This document shows positions 1 to 10,465 of a stretch of 64,000 nt of DNA, piece after piece. Both the position numbers and the translations under genes were made by a program. Within the stretch, counting starts at the first letter, position 1. Each line of letters begins with the position of its first letter. The DNA is taken from assembly GCA_030068145.1 (NCBI GenBank), contig JAPJBO010000048.1, positions 248,001 through 312,000 of the forward strand. The letters are read 5' to 3'. The notes beneath the pieces were generated by a model. The model did not search any database and was not told the origin of the DNA. It was given only the letters and a program-made list of their open reading frames with translations. The stretch is from Diplonema papillatum. Taxonomy: Eukaryota; Euglenozoa; Diplonemea; Diplonemida; Diplonemidae.

Positions 1-245
1 TACGATTGTGTCACCTGGGACATGCATGGTGGCAAGCCTCAACGCGACACCACCCCCAGAGTACCTGCGTTCAGGTGTCGCGGAATGGCCACGCACTCCT
101 TCGACGATCCGCAGCATCGTCCGCACTACACCTGACAAAAACACCTAGTACCAGTTCCGGATTCTGTTCTTCCTTGCGTCCTCTGCGGTTTGAAGTTTGT
201 CGAACGCTCAGCGAGCGGGATAGCTAGCGCGATCCGTAGCTATTC

Positions 246-305
246 TGAGAGTTAAAGTTCGGTTGAGAATCCGGAATTTTAGAGTCTCCGGGTGACCTTC
301 GTCGA
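246..305 (+). repeat. Dispersed ~60-bp rRNA-like element
   Basis: A core of the form AAAGTTCGCTTGAG, then AGTCTCCGGGTGACCTTCG about 25 bases on. The same core recurs near 4746, 5172, 5598, 6024, 6424, 6812, 8055, 10752, 19857, 46089-46205 and 47354-47455, and inverted near 11505. The first half resembles the conserved LSU rRNA domain V stretch AAAAGCTCGCTTGA. The rest of 1-900 holds T-rich tracts and no gene that I can support. Confidence 0.6.
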
Positions 306-904
306 ATGTCGAATGGGTTCTTTTAAAAGCTAATACGTACCGGGGGGGCATGCATGGCTTCATTCGTGTACCCTTGATTTGCTTGTTTTGGCAAGTTTAG
401 TAACGTATTTAGGGAGTTCGTGTGGGTATGAGTGTGCGGTGGGTGTGGGTGCGTGTGTTGAACTCAATGGTAGGCAACCCCGGGCTTCTAGAAAGTTCGT
501 TCGAGATTCCGGGGATCTAGTTAAGGGGGGGAGCTTTGTGCTGTTCTTTTTTTTTTCCCCCGACGACAACTAGTGTCAGACTAGCCTACCCGAAGGCAGT
601 TGATTTCTTTAGGCAAGGTTTCTCCACCGGCGGAAGTTGTTGGGTTAGCTTTTTTGTTTCCTGTTGACAACTCTGCGTCAGACTAGCCCACCCGGGGGTG
701 GTTGGTTCCTTCAGGCAGGGTCTCCCCCGTCCAGAGATTGCTTGGGTCCAAGGTGATGGGCGCGCCCTTCGGCTATTTATTTTCTCTTTCGCTCTCTTTT
801 TTCCCCTTTCATTTTTATTGAAACGCGTTTTCTATTTATTTATTTTCCATAATTCCAAAAGGACTATTTGTTTTTTTTTTCCCCCTTTCGTTTTTCCTCC
901 GTCC

Positions 905-1190
905 GAAGTACCAGTGAAAGCCTGCTACACGGGAGCCAAGCTTCACGTGTTCGGCGGTACTGCAGAGCCACGGGCCTACAGGTCAAGTGGCTACCGATTC
1001 CCCAAACAAAAGCATCAAGGCGTGACGCACCTTGGGGCTTGCGCTGAACACAAGCTCGTCGAGACGGTCAGCCACAGGACGGGGTTGTGGCACTGAGCTG
1101 CCTCCGACTCAAGCTTTGCAAGCTGTGGCTGACCGTCACGTTCCTGGACCAGGAGCGGCCTTTTTCTTTTTCTTTTTCTTTTTCTTTCTT
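905..1190 (+). repeat. SINE-like repeat with (CTTTTT)n tail, copy 1
   Basis: About 285 bases that recur inverted at 10165-10465 with high similarity. Both copies end in a pyrimidine-rich tail made of CTTTTT units, here at 1162-1195. Short length, two unlinked copies and a simple-sequence 3' tail are what a SINE shows. I found no convincing pol III A and B boxes, so the origin is unknown. Confidence 0.55.
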
Positions 1191-1569
1191 CTTGCTTCTC
1201 CGTCCGAGGTCTCCCTTGGGCCACGAAACCCTCGTACGGGCTGCCTTCGGCAGTGTGCGCGTTCCGTTTGGCCGTGCAGGCCTACCTGGCTTTCTTAACG
1301 TCGGCGCGGTGAAAAGCCCAAGTCAGTCTTGGGACCAGCCTTTGGCGAACGTTTGTTACCGTTATTTGTGGAATAGAACGGTCGGTATTGTAAAGTCTCC
1401 GGTTGACCGTAGAGGCTTGGGTAAGGAGGGGGGGTTGAGAGGGTCGCGAGAAAAGTGAGAGGGCGCTGCTCGCTTCGGGTGATGTGTCACTCCGTTGTGA
1501 AACCTTGTGAAGTCCCCTAACGCGTTTAGGGGGTGTTTGGGATTGGGTAGGGTGTGGTCGTTCTGCTAC

Positions 1570-1630
1570 GGTTTGTTCGCTTACACCGCTGTGTGTTGTT
1601 CTCACTCGGGACCTTTGACCTGTTGTGTTT
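1570..1630 (+). repeat. Fragment of a dispersed repeat
   Basis: A stretch containing GTGTGTTGTTCTCACTC and GACCTGTTGTGTTTGTG. It matches part of the longer repeats at 19370-19590 and 30556-31200. Only this short piece is present here. Confidence 0.5.
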
Positions 1631-1710
1631 GTGCTATCAGAAGGGGTTGGACCGGCCTAATATGCACTAGCAGAATGCGTAGGTGTATGCTGGTTTGGGC
1701 GCATTCGCGT

Positions 1711-2010
1711 ATGCAGCCGTCTGCAGCCGCATGCAGCCGCATGCAGCCGCATGCAGCCGCATGCAGCCGCATGCAGCCGCATGCAGCAGTATGCAGCCGT
1801 ATGCAGCCGCATGCAGCCGCATGCAGCCGCATGCAGCAGTATGCAGCCGTATGCAGCCGCATGCAGCCGCATGCAGCAGTATGCAGCCGTATGCAGCCGC
1901 ATGCAGCCGCATGCAGCCGCATGCAGCCGCATGCAGCCGCATGCAGCAGTATGCAGCCGTATGCAGCCGCATGCAGCCGCATGCAGCCGTATGCAGCCGT
2001 ATGCAGCCAA
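1711..2010 (+). repeat. 10-bp minisatellite, ~29 units
   Basis: Tandem ATGCAGCCGC units with variants ATGCAGCAGT and ATGCAGCCGT, arranged in a partly higher-order pattern. The array reads open in several frames on both strands because of its composition. I do not regard those frames as genes. Confidence 0.95.
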
Positions 2011-2459
2011 CGTGGGACTGGTGGCGTGACGTACTCCCGGCGGCAGTCGGTCGGTGTTCTTCCCCTTCGTCTGTTTGTAGGTATCCGCTTTGGTTTCACC
2101 TTTTGTTTTGATGGATATGCACGAGCCGTACCGGGGGAAGGGGTCACAACAAAAGCCCCACAGAGCCAGCAGTGCGTGAGGCCAGAAGACGCCAGCTCCA
2201 ACTCGCCTGGCCCGGGGGCAACTTGACGGTGGAGGCCTGCACACTTGACTTGTGTTGATGGGGTTATTTTCGCAGGTGTAGTGCCATTGATTTCTTCCTT
2301 TTCCCCGCCGGCTTTTCCAAATTTGGACTGACAGTCCAAATGTGGATGTAGAAGCTAATCCCCTGGCTGGAGTGCCGCAAGCTTCGAGGAAGGTAGACAG
2401 TGAATGAGTGTCACCGTCATCCCTTTTGCAGGTCGCGGAGAGGCGGCGCTCGCACCAAG

Positions 2460-4140
2460 TCGGCGATTTGAACATGACTTTTGACTAGTGCCCTGAATGT
2501 CAATGCTGAGAGATCAGGTCAGGTACGGGTAAACGACGGACTGTCTTCAGGTAGGCAACTTCTTGCCTCGCATGCACGTTGTATGCTAGCATCAAACATG
2601 TCTGCGAAGCAGAACCCACGGGAGATGCTGGGGCCCTGCTCGGCAAGCTACGGTCAACGCGGGAAGGGCAAAGCGTCGTCTTTGCACGGACTACGAAGCT
2701 TGGGTCTTGCTTGTCGCGCCTCATCGGTTGATTTTGTGTGCCACGTGGCTCTCTTCGCGCGGAGAAGGGTAGCCAGCAACTTCGCGTCGCCCCGCATCCT
2801 CCTCGACGAGACGCACGCGATGCCGCAGGAGCACTCGTCCGGCAGGAAGAGGGCGGAGCTCGCGGTCAAGACGAAGTTCGTGCGCTACACCGTCAAGCGC
2901 AACTGGCCCGAGGGCCGCAACGAGCGCCTCCTCAAGGCCACCCCTTCAGACCCTTTGCACGACCCCCATTCCGAACCGTTCTTCACCGACCTCATGCTCA
3001 GCGGGTTCAACCCGCAAATCCTGAAGAAAACCCCGGACGGGACGCTCTTGTACAACGAATTCAACTTCGCCGGAGTCCAGCAAGACGGCAAGTCGTTCGC
3101 ACCGAACACTACGGCGTTCTGGGACCCGGTGACGCTGAAGCCGGTTTCGCTGTCGTACTCCTGCAGGTCGACGGCAGCCGCGAACACTTCGAACGGGATG
3201 ACGTTGGACAGCGGCTCGCGGGTACACGTGCTCGCAGTGGGGCGGCGCGCACAGCGACCTGCGGTGGTGGCACGGGCACTGGTGCGTGGTTTGCGTGTTG
3301 TCGCTGGTCGACTGCGGCGCGCTGGCGGCGGCGGGCGGCGTGTTGCCGGCGCTGCTCGGCCTGGCGACGGTCTTGCTGCTGCGGGTGGACGCGGCCACGT
3401 CGGGCAGTTAGAGTGGCGGTAAAGAACTCCGTCGTCTGTGGTCCATGGAGGTGCGCCGTGTCTTTGGAGACGCTCGAGGGGTACCAGGGCGGCGATTTAG
3501 ATATGACTTTTGACGAGTCCCCTGAATGTCAAAGCAGAGAGATCAGGCCAAGCACGCGGGTAAATCGCGGACTGTCTTCAGGTAGGCAACTCTTGCATCG
3601 CACGTTTCATGCTAGAATCAAACATGTCTGCGAGCAGAACCCACGACAGCTGGGGTCACCTCAGGTGGGTGAATCGTTGTGTTCGCACGGTTTACGAAGC
3701 TTGAGCCTTGCTTGTGCGATCTCCTCCCGGCCTCATCGGTTGAGCTTATGTGCTACGCTTCGCACGGGCAGACTTCGGTGGCTCTCTTCGCGCGGAGAAG
3801 GGTGGTCGTACTCCTGCAGGTCGACGGCAGCCGCGAACACTTCGAACGGGATGACGTTGGACAGCGGCTCATGAGGGTACACATGCTCGCAGTGGGGCGG
3901 CGCGCACAACGACCGGCGGTGGTGGCACGGGCACTGGTGCGTGGTTTGCGTGCTGTCGCTGGTCGACTGCGGCGCGCTGGCGGCGGCGGGCGGCGCGTTG
4001 CCGGCACCGCTCGGCCTGACGATGGTCTTGTTGCTGCGGGTGGACGCGGCCAAGTCGGGTAGTTGGAGTGGCGGTGAAGAACTCCGTCGTCTGTGGTCCA
4101 TGGAGGTGCGCCGTGTCTTTGGAGACGCCCGAGGGGTACC
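2460..4140. repeat. Duplicated ~1-kb block
   Basis: Sequence at 2490-2640 recurs at 3515-3660, and 3156-3480 recurs at 3803-4125. The second pair is the 3' part of the minus-strand gene at 3733-4497, so the left copy is a partial 3' duplicate. The left copy carries about 370 extra bases (2790-3155) absent from the right copy. Confidence 0.7.
2790..3158 (+). pseudogene. Orphan exon fragment, possibly lipoxygenase-like
   Basis: An open plus-strand stretch with strong C/G preference at third codon positions, unlike the opposite strand. It encodes a segment containing EPFFTDLMLSGFNPQILKK. That pattern of aromatic residues followed by L-x-L-x-G-x-NP is reminiscent of the lipoxygenase catalytic domain, but I cannot confirm this without a profile search. 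It runs into the duplicated block at 3156, where the reading frame stops making sense. No start codon, neighbouring exon or clear splice site accompanies it. It is best read as a gene piece carried into the duplicated block, and could be one exon of a broken gene. Confidence 0.4.
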
Positions 4141-4497
4141 ATGGGACAGCGGCGGCGACATGCTGTAGATGGGGTGGTCGAACGAGCAATCCTGCGACAT
4201 ATCCGCGTCGAAGGCAGACAGTCTCCGGGGTGGCACTGCCACAAAAGGCGGGATCCCGTTGGCCAGCTGACCGCTCCGCTGCCGCTGGGCCACTGGTGGT
4301 ACTGGCTCTACCCAGGCCCCCGTCCTGCCAAGCCACCGCAGGTTGACCTCGCGGAACGGCAGCCGCCCGGCGCCGGGGACGTCGACGAGGAGCCGCCCGT
4401 TCTCGCACGGGCGCAGCAGCGTGCCGCGGGCGCCGTTGAGCTCCTGCCACTCGGGCACCAGCAGGCCGCAGATCTCGACCGCGGCGCCGGGGCCCAT
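3733..4497 (-). CDS. Unrecognised protein with a conserved N-terminal module
   Basis: The ATG at 4497 opens a 254-codon frame ending at 3733. Residues 1-55 look like a compact domain: VEICGLLVPEWQELNGARG followed by a basic stretch and FREVNLRWL. I recognise this general LNGARG-type module from predicted algal and protist proteins, but not its function. The remainder is rich in Pro, Ser and Arg and ends with a segment containing FEVFAAAVDLQEYD. I chose this start because every truncated upstream copy keeps this ATG and the codons after it. Coding sequence beyond about residue 55 is less certain, and a further exon after the DLQEYD segment is possible. The 5' end is copied about six times upstream (4746-7135). 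Confidence 0.45.
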   Translation of the reverse strand: MGPGAAVEICGLLVPEWQELNGARGTLLRPCENGRLLVDVPGAGRLPFREVNLRWLGRTGAWVEPVPPVAQRQRSGQLANGIPPFVAVPPRRLSAFDADMSQDCSFDHPIYSMSPPLSHGTPRASPKTRRTSMDHRRRSSSPPLQLPDLAASTRSNKTIVRPSGAGNAPPAAASAPQSTSDSTQTTHQCPCHHRRSLCAPPHCEHVYPHEPLSNVIPFEVFAAAVDLQEYDHPSPREESHRSLPVRSVAHKLNR

Positions 4498-7135
4498 CCT
4501 CTCCCCGCCCCCGGCCGCCACCTCGCCCGGCGGGCGGCGCGACGCCCCCTCCCAGCAGCCTACTCGGGAGGCGGTTTGTTTTGTTGTTGCGTTCGATGGC
4601 GTCAGGATGTTCCTTTTCCCCAGCCTTTCTAGAGTGTTTCTGAGGTGTGTTGTTGCGATTTGCTGGGTTTGTGTCAGGTACTTTCCAAGTACCGGGTTCA
4701 TGCCGGTTCTATGAAAAGGTGCGGATGACACCATTCATTAGACTGCAAGATCGCTTGAGGATCTGGGGTTTCAAAGTCTCCGGGTGACGATCGTCGAAAC
4801 AATTCCTGTTTATGAGCCGCCCGTTCCCGCACGGGCGCAGCAGCGTGCCGCGGGCGCCGTTGAGCTCCTGCCACTCGGGCACCAGCAGGCCGCAGATCTC
4901 GACCGCGGCGCCGGGGCGCCCATCCTCTCCCCGCCCCCGGCCGCCACCTCGCCCGGCGGGCGGCGCGACGCCCCCTCCCAGCAGCCTACTCGGGAGGCGT
5001 TTTGTTTTGTTGTTGCGTTCGATGGCGTCAGGATGTTCCTTTTCCCCAGCCTTTCTAGAGTGTTTCTGAGGTGTGTTGTTGCGATTTGCTGGGTTTGTGT
5101 CAGGTACTTTCCAAGTACCGGGTTCATGCCGGTTCTATGAAAAGGTGCGGATGACACCATTCATTAGACTGCAAGATCGCTTGAGGATCTGGGGTTTCAA
5201 AGTCTCCGGGTGACAATCGTCGAAACAATTCCTGTTTATGAGCCGCCCGTTCCCGCACGGGCGCAGCAGCGTGCCGCGGGCGCCGTTGAGCTCCTGCCAC
5301 TCGGGCACCAGCAGGCCGCAGATCTCGACCGCGGCGCCGGGGCGCCCATCCTCTCCCCGCCCCCGGCCGCCACCTCGCCCGGCGGGCGGCGCGACGCCCC
5401 CTCCCAGCAGCCTACTCGGGAGGCGTTTTGTGTTGTTGTTGCGTTCGATGGCGTCAGGATGTTCCTTTTCCCCAGCCTTTATAGAGTGTTTCTGAGGTGT
5501 GTTGTTGCGATTTGCTGGGTTTGTGTCAGGTACTTTCCAAGTACCGGGTTCATGCCGGTTCTATGAAAAGGTGCGGATGACACCATTCATTAGACTGCAA
5601 GATCGCTTGAGGATCTGGGGTTTCAAAGTCTCCGGGTGACGATCGTCGAAACAATTCCTGTTTATGAGCCGCCCGTTCCCGCACGGGCGCAGCAGCGTGC
5701 CGCGGGCGCCGTTGAGCTCCTGCCACTCGGGCACCAGCAGGCCGCAGATCTCGACCGCGGCGCCGGGGCGCCCATCCTCTCCCCGCCCCCGGCCGCCACC
5801 TCGCCCGGCGGGCGGCGCGACGCCCCCTCCCAGCAGCCTACTCGGGAGGCGTTTTGTGTTGTTGTTGCGTTCGATGGCGTCAGGATGTTCCTTTTCCCCA
5901 GCCTTTATAGAGTGTTTCTGAGGTGTGTTGTTGCGATTTGCTGGGTTTGTGTCAGGTACTTTCCAAGTACCGGGTTCATGCCGGTTCTATGAAAAGGTGC
6001 GGATGACACCATTCATTAGACTGCAAGATCGCTTGAGGATCTGGGGTTTCAAAGTCTCCGGGTGACGATCGTCGAAACAATTCCTGTTTATGAGCCGCCC
6101 GTTCCCGCACGGGCGCAGCAGCGTGCCGCGGGCGCCGTTGAGCTCCTGCCACTCACGGCACCAGCAGGCCGCAGATCTCGACCGCGGCGCCGGGGCCCAT
6201 CCTCTCCCCGCCCCCGGCCGCCACCCCTCCCGGCGGCCTACTCGGGAGGCGGTTTGTTTTGTTGTTGCGTTCGATGGCGTCAGGATGTTCCTTTTCCCCA
6301 GCCTTTCGAGAGTGTTTCTGAGGTGTGTTGTTGCGATTTGCTGGGTTTGTGTCAGGTACTTTCTAAGTACCGGGTTCATGCCGGTTCTATGAAAAGGTGC
6401 GGATGACACCATTCATTAGACTGCAAGATCGCTTGAGGATCTGGGGTTTCAAAGTCTCCGGGTGACGATCGTCGAAACAATTCCTGTTTATGAGCCGCCC
6501 GTTCCCGCACGGGCGCAGCAGCGTGCCGCGGGCCCCGTTGAGCTCCTGCCACTCAGGCACCAGCAGGCCGCAGATCTCGACCGCGGCGCCGGGGCTCATC
6601 CTCTCCCCGCCCCCGGCCGCCACCCCTCCCGGCGGCCTACTCGGGAGGCGTTTTGTTTTGTTGTTGCGTTCGATGGCGTCAGGATGTTCCTTTTCCCCAG
6701 CCTTTCGAGAGTGTTTCTGAGGTGTGTTGTTGCGATTTGCTGGGTTTGTGTCAGGTACTTTCCAAGTACCGGTTCTATGAAAAGGTGCGGATGACACCAT
6801 TCATTAGACTGCAAGATCGCTTGAGGATCTGGGGTTTCAAAGTCTCCGGGTGACGATCGTCGAAACAATTCCTGTTTATGAGCCGCCCGTTCCCGCACGG
6901 GCGCAGCAGCGTGCCGCGGGCCCCGTTGAGCTCCTGCCACTCAGGCACCAGCAGGCCGCAGATCTCGACCGCGGCGCCGGGGCGCCCATCCTCTCCCCGC
7001 CCCCGGCCGCCACCTCGCCCGGCGGGCGGCGCGACGCCCCCTCCCAGCAGACTACTCGGGAGGCGTTTTGTTTTGTTGTTGCGTTCGATGGCGTCGGGCT
7101 GTTCCTTTTCCCCAGCCTTTCGAGAGTGTTTCTGA
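4498..7135 (-). pseudogene. Tandem array of 5' fragments of the 3733-4497 gene
   Basis: About six head-to-tail copies with spacings of 426, 426, 426, 400 and 388 bases. Each holds the leader, the ATG and roughly the first 40 codons of the adjacent gene, then switches to an rRNA-like segment (starts near 4746, 5172, 5598, 6024, 6424 and 6812). The units are nearly identical; the last two or three carry small deletions. No unit can encode the complete protein. Confidence 0.85.
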
Positions 7136-7368
7136 GGTTTGGTGTGTGTTGCCAGTCCGTACTAGTTGCTGTTAGAGTCAGTCCGAAGCCGGTGGTGTTA
7201 GGACACTGCGCCTCCAGAGTAAAGACACGTTAACAAGTCGTAAGGTATTTCAGAGATCTGTTGGGTTCGTGTCAGGTACTCTCCAGGTCTGTGCCGGGTT
7301 CTTGCCGGTTCTATGAAAAGGTGCGGATGGCACTTCAGGCCGTATTTTGGAGTGAAAGTTCGCTTGAG

Positions 7369-7862
7369 TTGAGGTTAGAATGCATAATATCTGTAGCGAT
7401 GGCCTGCACTAGTCACTAGGTTGATAAACTGTATAGACTGTGATAAACAGCAGGCAGTTGAGGTTAGAATGCAGAATATCTGTAGCGATGGCCTTAATTA
7501 GTCACTAGGTTGATAAACTGCACAGACTGCGATAGACAGCAGGCAGTTGAGGTTTGACTGCAGAATATCTGTAGCGACGGCCTGCATTAGTCACTAGGTT
7601 GATAAACTGTATAGACCGTGATAAACAGCAGGCAGTTGAGGTTAGAATGCAGAATATCTGTAGCGATGGCCTGCAGTAGTCACTAGGTTGATAAACTGTA
7701 TAGACTGTGATAAACAGCAGGCAGTTGAGGTTAGAATGCAGAATATCTGTAGCGATGGCCTGCATTAGTCACTAGGTTGATAAACTGTATAGACTGTGAT
7801 AAACAGCAGGCAGTTGAGGTTAGAATGCAGAATATCGGTAGCGATGGCCTGCATTAGCCACT
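7369..7862 (+). repeat. 89-bp tandem repeat, 5.5 copies
   Basis: Units start at 7369, 7458, 7547, 7636, 7725 and 7814, an exact 89-base period with few substitutions. Each unit begins TTGAGGTTAGAATGC. The array is joined to an rRNA-like core at 7354 and diverges at about 7862. There are no unique spacers and this is a eukaryotic context, so it is not a CRISPR array. Confidence 0.95.
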
Positions 7863-8054
7863 GGATGACTACCTCTTCGATCGTACCGTGTCGTACTTCT
7901 GGCATTTGCACTCATTCGAGAGCCATCGTCCTCGCGCGGTCGCTTTGCGACTCTTCCCTTCCTTGCCGGTTTGCATGCTTCTGCGGCCCTTGCCTTCGCT
8001 TTCACGGGCGGCGCTGATTCCTTGATGATGACGGCGCAACTGGCGGGGGCCGGA

Positions 8055-8187
8055 AAAAGTTCGCTTGAGCGTCCGGGGTTGCAAAGTCTCCGGGGAACCA
8101 TCGAAAGGATTCCTTTTTACGAGCCTCCCGTTCTCGCACGGGCTTCACTGTATGAGGGCTTGGCAGCCAAGCGTTCATAGCGACGTT

Positions 8188-8219
<32 letters not shown>

Positions 8220-8267
8220 ACCTAGACAAGCAGAATTGTCTAAGGGTTGGATTGTTCACCCACTAAC

Positions 8268-8311
<44 letters not shown>

Positions 8312-8385
8312 TTACCCTACTGATGGAGAGAGAGCAGCGCATTCCGACAGCAATACGGGGTAGTACGAGAGGAACTTGGCGAATG
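8055..8385 (+). rRNA. LSU (28S) rRNA fragment, probably non-functional
   Basis: From about 8163 the sequence follows eukaryotic 28S domains V-VI: AAGCGTTCATAGCGACG, TTTTTGATCCTTCGATGTCG, GGATTGTTCACCCACTAA, GGTTTAGACCGTCGTGAGAC and AGTACGAGAGGAAC (the sarcin-ricin loop). Upstream, 8055-8160 is only weakly rRNA-like, and the universally conserved GGGATAACTGGC segment is absent. After 8375 the match stops. The very high identity of the core but the missing peptidyl-transferase segment suggest a displaced fragment. A naturally fragmented rRNA is the alternative. Confidence 0.75.
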
Positions 8386-9440
8386 AGCGCAGACCGTACA
8401 CACAGGCTGGTGGCAAATCGTGTGCCAGCAGCCAGGCTACGGTCCAAGTCAGTATTCCCAGCGGAGCCGGCGTACCGTTTCTTCACGAGCAAACGTCTTC
8501 TTGTTGCGTTAGTGGTATGGTCCTTTGACAGAGTGAGCCGATGCCTCTCATCTCACCTTTAAAACACGGCTGAGTCACGCATGCTCTTGACAGACGCTAG
8601 CGTCCGACATTTCGCACGCGCGTCGCAGTCGTTGGGTGATATTGACAAGGGGTTTCATCGGACACTCGGATGAGCTTCGTTACTTCACCGCCGCAGGTTC
8701 CCCCCTGCCCTGGGAGGTCTGCTTGTCTGCCTTCGGTTTGCATCTCCGTGTTGGTGCTGTTGCTTCGCCGTTGGACTCCTTCTTCGGCTTGGCACGGTCC
8801 CAATCTGCCCTTGGTGCACGTCTTGCGCTCATTCTGCGCTGCTCGTTTCTCCTGCTTGACTTCGTGTTTCCATCGGGCCTGCTTGCGTTCCCATCCCGAC
8901 GGGTAATGCATCTGGGGACGAAAGCTGCCGTTCAGCGTCGCAGCTTTGCGGAGTCCTGCTTGCGGTACGGCTCGCGCGTTAGTGGGAGTCATTTTGCATG
9001 CAAAAATGAGTACCACACTATGCGAGCAAACAAAACCACTCGTCCACACACCTACGGAACACTAAACCGCGAGACACCGAAGGCATGGTGGGACGACCTC
9101 ACGTACCATGAGGTACACAACATGGTCACGGGGCGGTGAACGAACAGAGACCCTTTTTCGTATCGTCGGGCACCACCACAACCACACACTCAAGACAGTA
9201 CCCTTGACCACGGGGTATTGAATGAACAGCGAACACCGCTACGTTTTACAAGATACGTTTTACGTATCTTGAGGCACATCACACGCTGAGGCTGCACGTT
9301 CTAAACGCCGATTCATCATAGCAGACGGACGAACGGAAGAATTGCATGAACGCAGGTTGTACAGCTTGTTTTCTCCGTAGAAGAAGGGAAGGGGAGGCGG
9401 GTAACGTATCTAAACTTGACACCAGGAAGCAAGGGCGGTG
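8386..9440. other. No gene recognised
   Basis: I see no conserved coding sequence. There is a short inverted repeat around 9240-9275 (ATACGTTTTACGTAT region). Confidence 0.5.
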
Positions 9441-9860
9441 GAAAAGAGAGAGAGAGAGAGACGAGTTAGAGTGCAGGGACCATCTCTCCGGGGAGTTTCC
9501 GGTCTCCTCACTTCTCTTCGCACTGCTACGGCGGGCGTAAGTCGCTCCGGAGGCGCGCTGCAGGTTGCGGCTCTGCTACAGTGAGTGGCGGCACCGGAGT
9601 TGGTACTGCAGCGGGCGCTCTGGCCGGCGGGCGAGCTCGTCTCGCGGGGGAAAATAAAATAACTGGAGGCGCCGCCCGAAGAGACGGAGCGCGGCAACTG
9701 TACTTCTAGAGGAGGTTGCGGTCTCGGTAACGAAAGCCGCCGCTTCTAACTCTTCGGGCGCATTGCCGACCGCGGCTCTCGCAGGGTGGGAGATGGCGCC
9801 GATGAGAGACACACACTGCCAGGCAGACGAGAACGCGGTCTTCCACACGTTCACGACTCA
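9440..9860 (-). mobile_element. Diverged LINE 3' end
   Basis: A (GA)n tract at 9447-9460 is followed by ACGAGTTAGAGTGCAGGGAC, the same junction seen at 24796 and 58380. The next ~90 bases match the 3' end of the 24.7-27.0 kb LINE with many substitutions; beyond that only composition is shared. This is an older, 5'-truncated copy of the same or a sister family. Confidence 0.6.
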
Positions 9861-10148
9861 GTTGGAGGGGACATCACAAGTGACTCGTGACTCGTGACTC
9901 GTACGAGGCGATGCCAAAAGGGAGGGGGTTTGGGCAGAAAGTCCTGGCAAAGTACGATGCTGTGCACATGGAGGATGTCCTACAGTGTTCCGTTGTTGAT
10001 AACGCGCGACGATGCTACCGCGGTCGTCATTATCAAAAAGTGACGGTTGGCAGCTTACTGTGGAAATCCCCGAAACATGTGATAGCACATACGCACAAAC
10101 AACCCAACTGTATTTGACCGCCTCCTCGAGTATTTCCGACAAAAGCAA

Positions 10149-10465
10149 GTGCGTATACAGAAGAAGAAGAAAAAGAAAAGAAAAAGGCCGCTCCGGGTCC
10201 AGGAACGTGACGGTCACCCACAGCTTGCAAAGCTTGAGTCGGAGGCAGCACAGTGCCACAACCCCGTCCGCTCTGCCCTGCGGCTGACCGTCTCGACGAG
10301 CTTGTGTTCAGCGCGAGCGCCAAGCCCCAAGGTGCGCCAAGCCTTGATGCTTTAGTTTGGGAAATCGGTAGCCACTTGACCCGTAGGCCCGTGGCTCTGC
10401 AGTACCGCCGAACACGTGAAGCTTGGCTCCCGTGTAGCAGGCTTTCCCTGGTTCCGATAAAGCAA
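10149..10465 (-). repeat. SINE-like repeat with (CTTTTT)n tail, copy 2
   Basis: Inverted relative to the copy at 905-1190. It has the same body and an A-rich tract here (the complement of the pyrimidine tail) at 10155-10187. The two copies differ by scattered substitutions and short indels, including an extra segment near 10268-10275. Confidence 0.55.

Noticed and set aside
1602-2475. Several 90-270 codon frames on both strands
   Set aside because: They are produced by the 10-bp ATGCAGCCGC minisatellite and do not extend as plausible proteins.
7369-7862. CRISPR-like regular repeat
   Set aside because: The 89-bp units are contiguous with no unique spacers, and the genome is eukaryotic.
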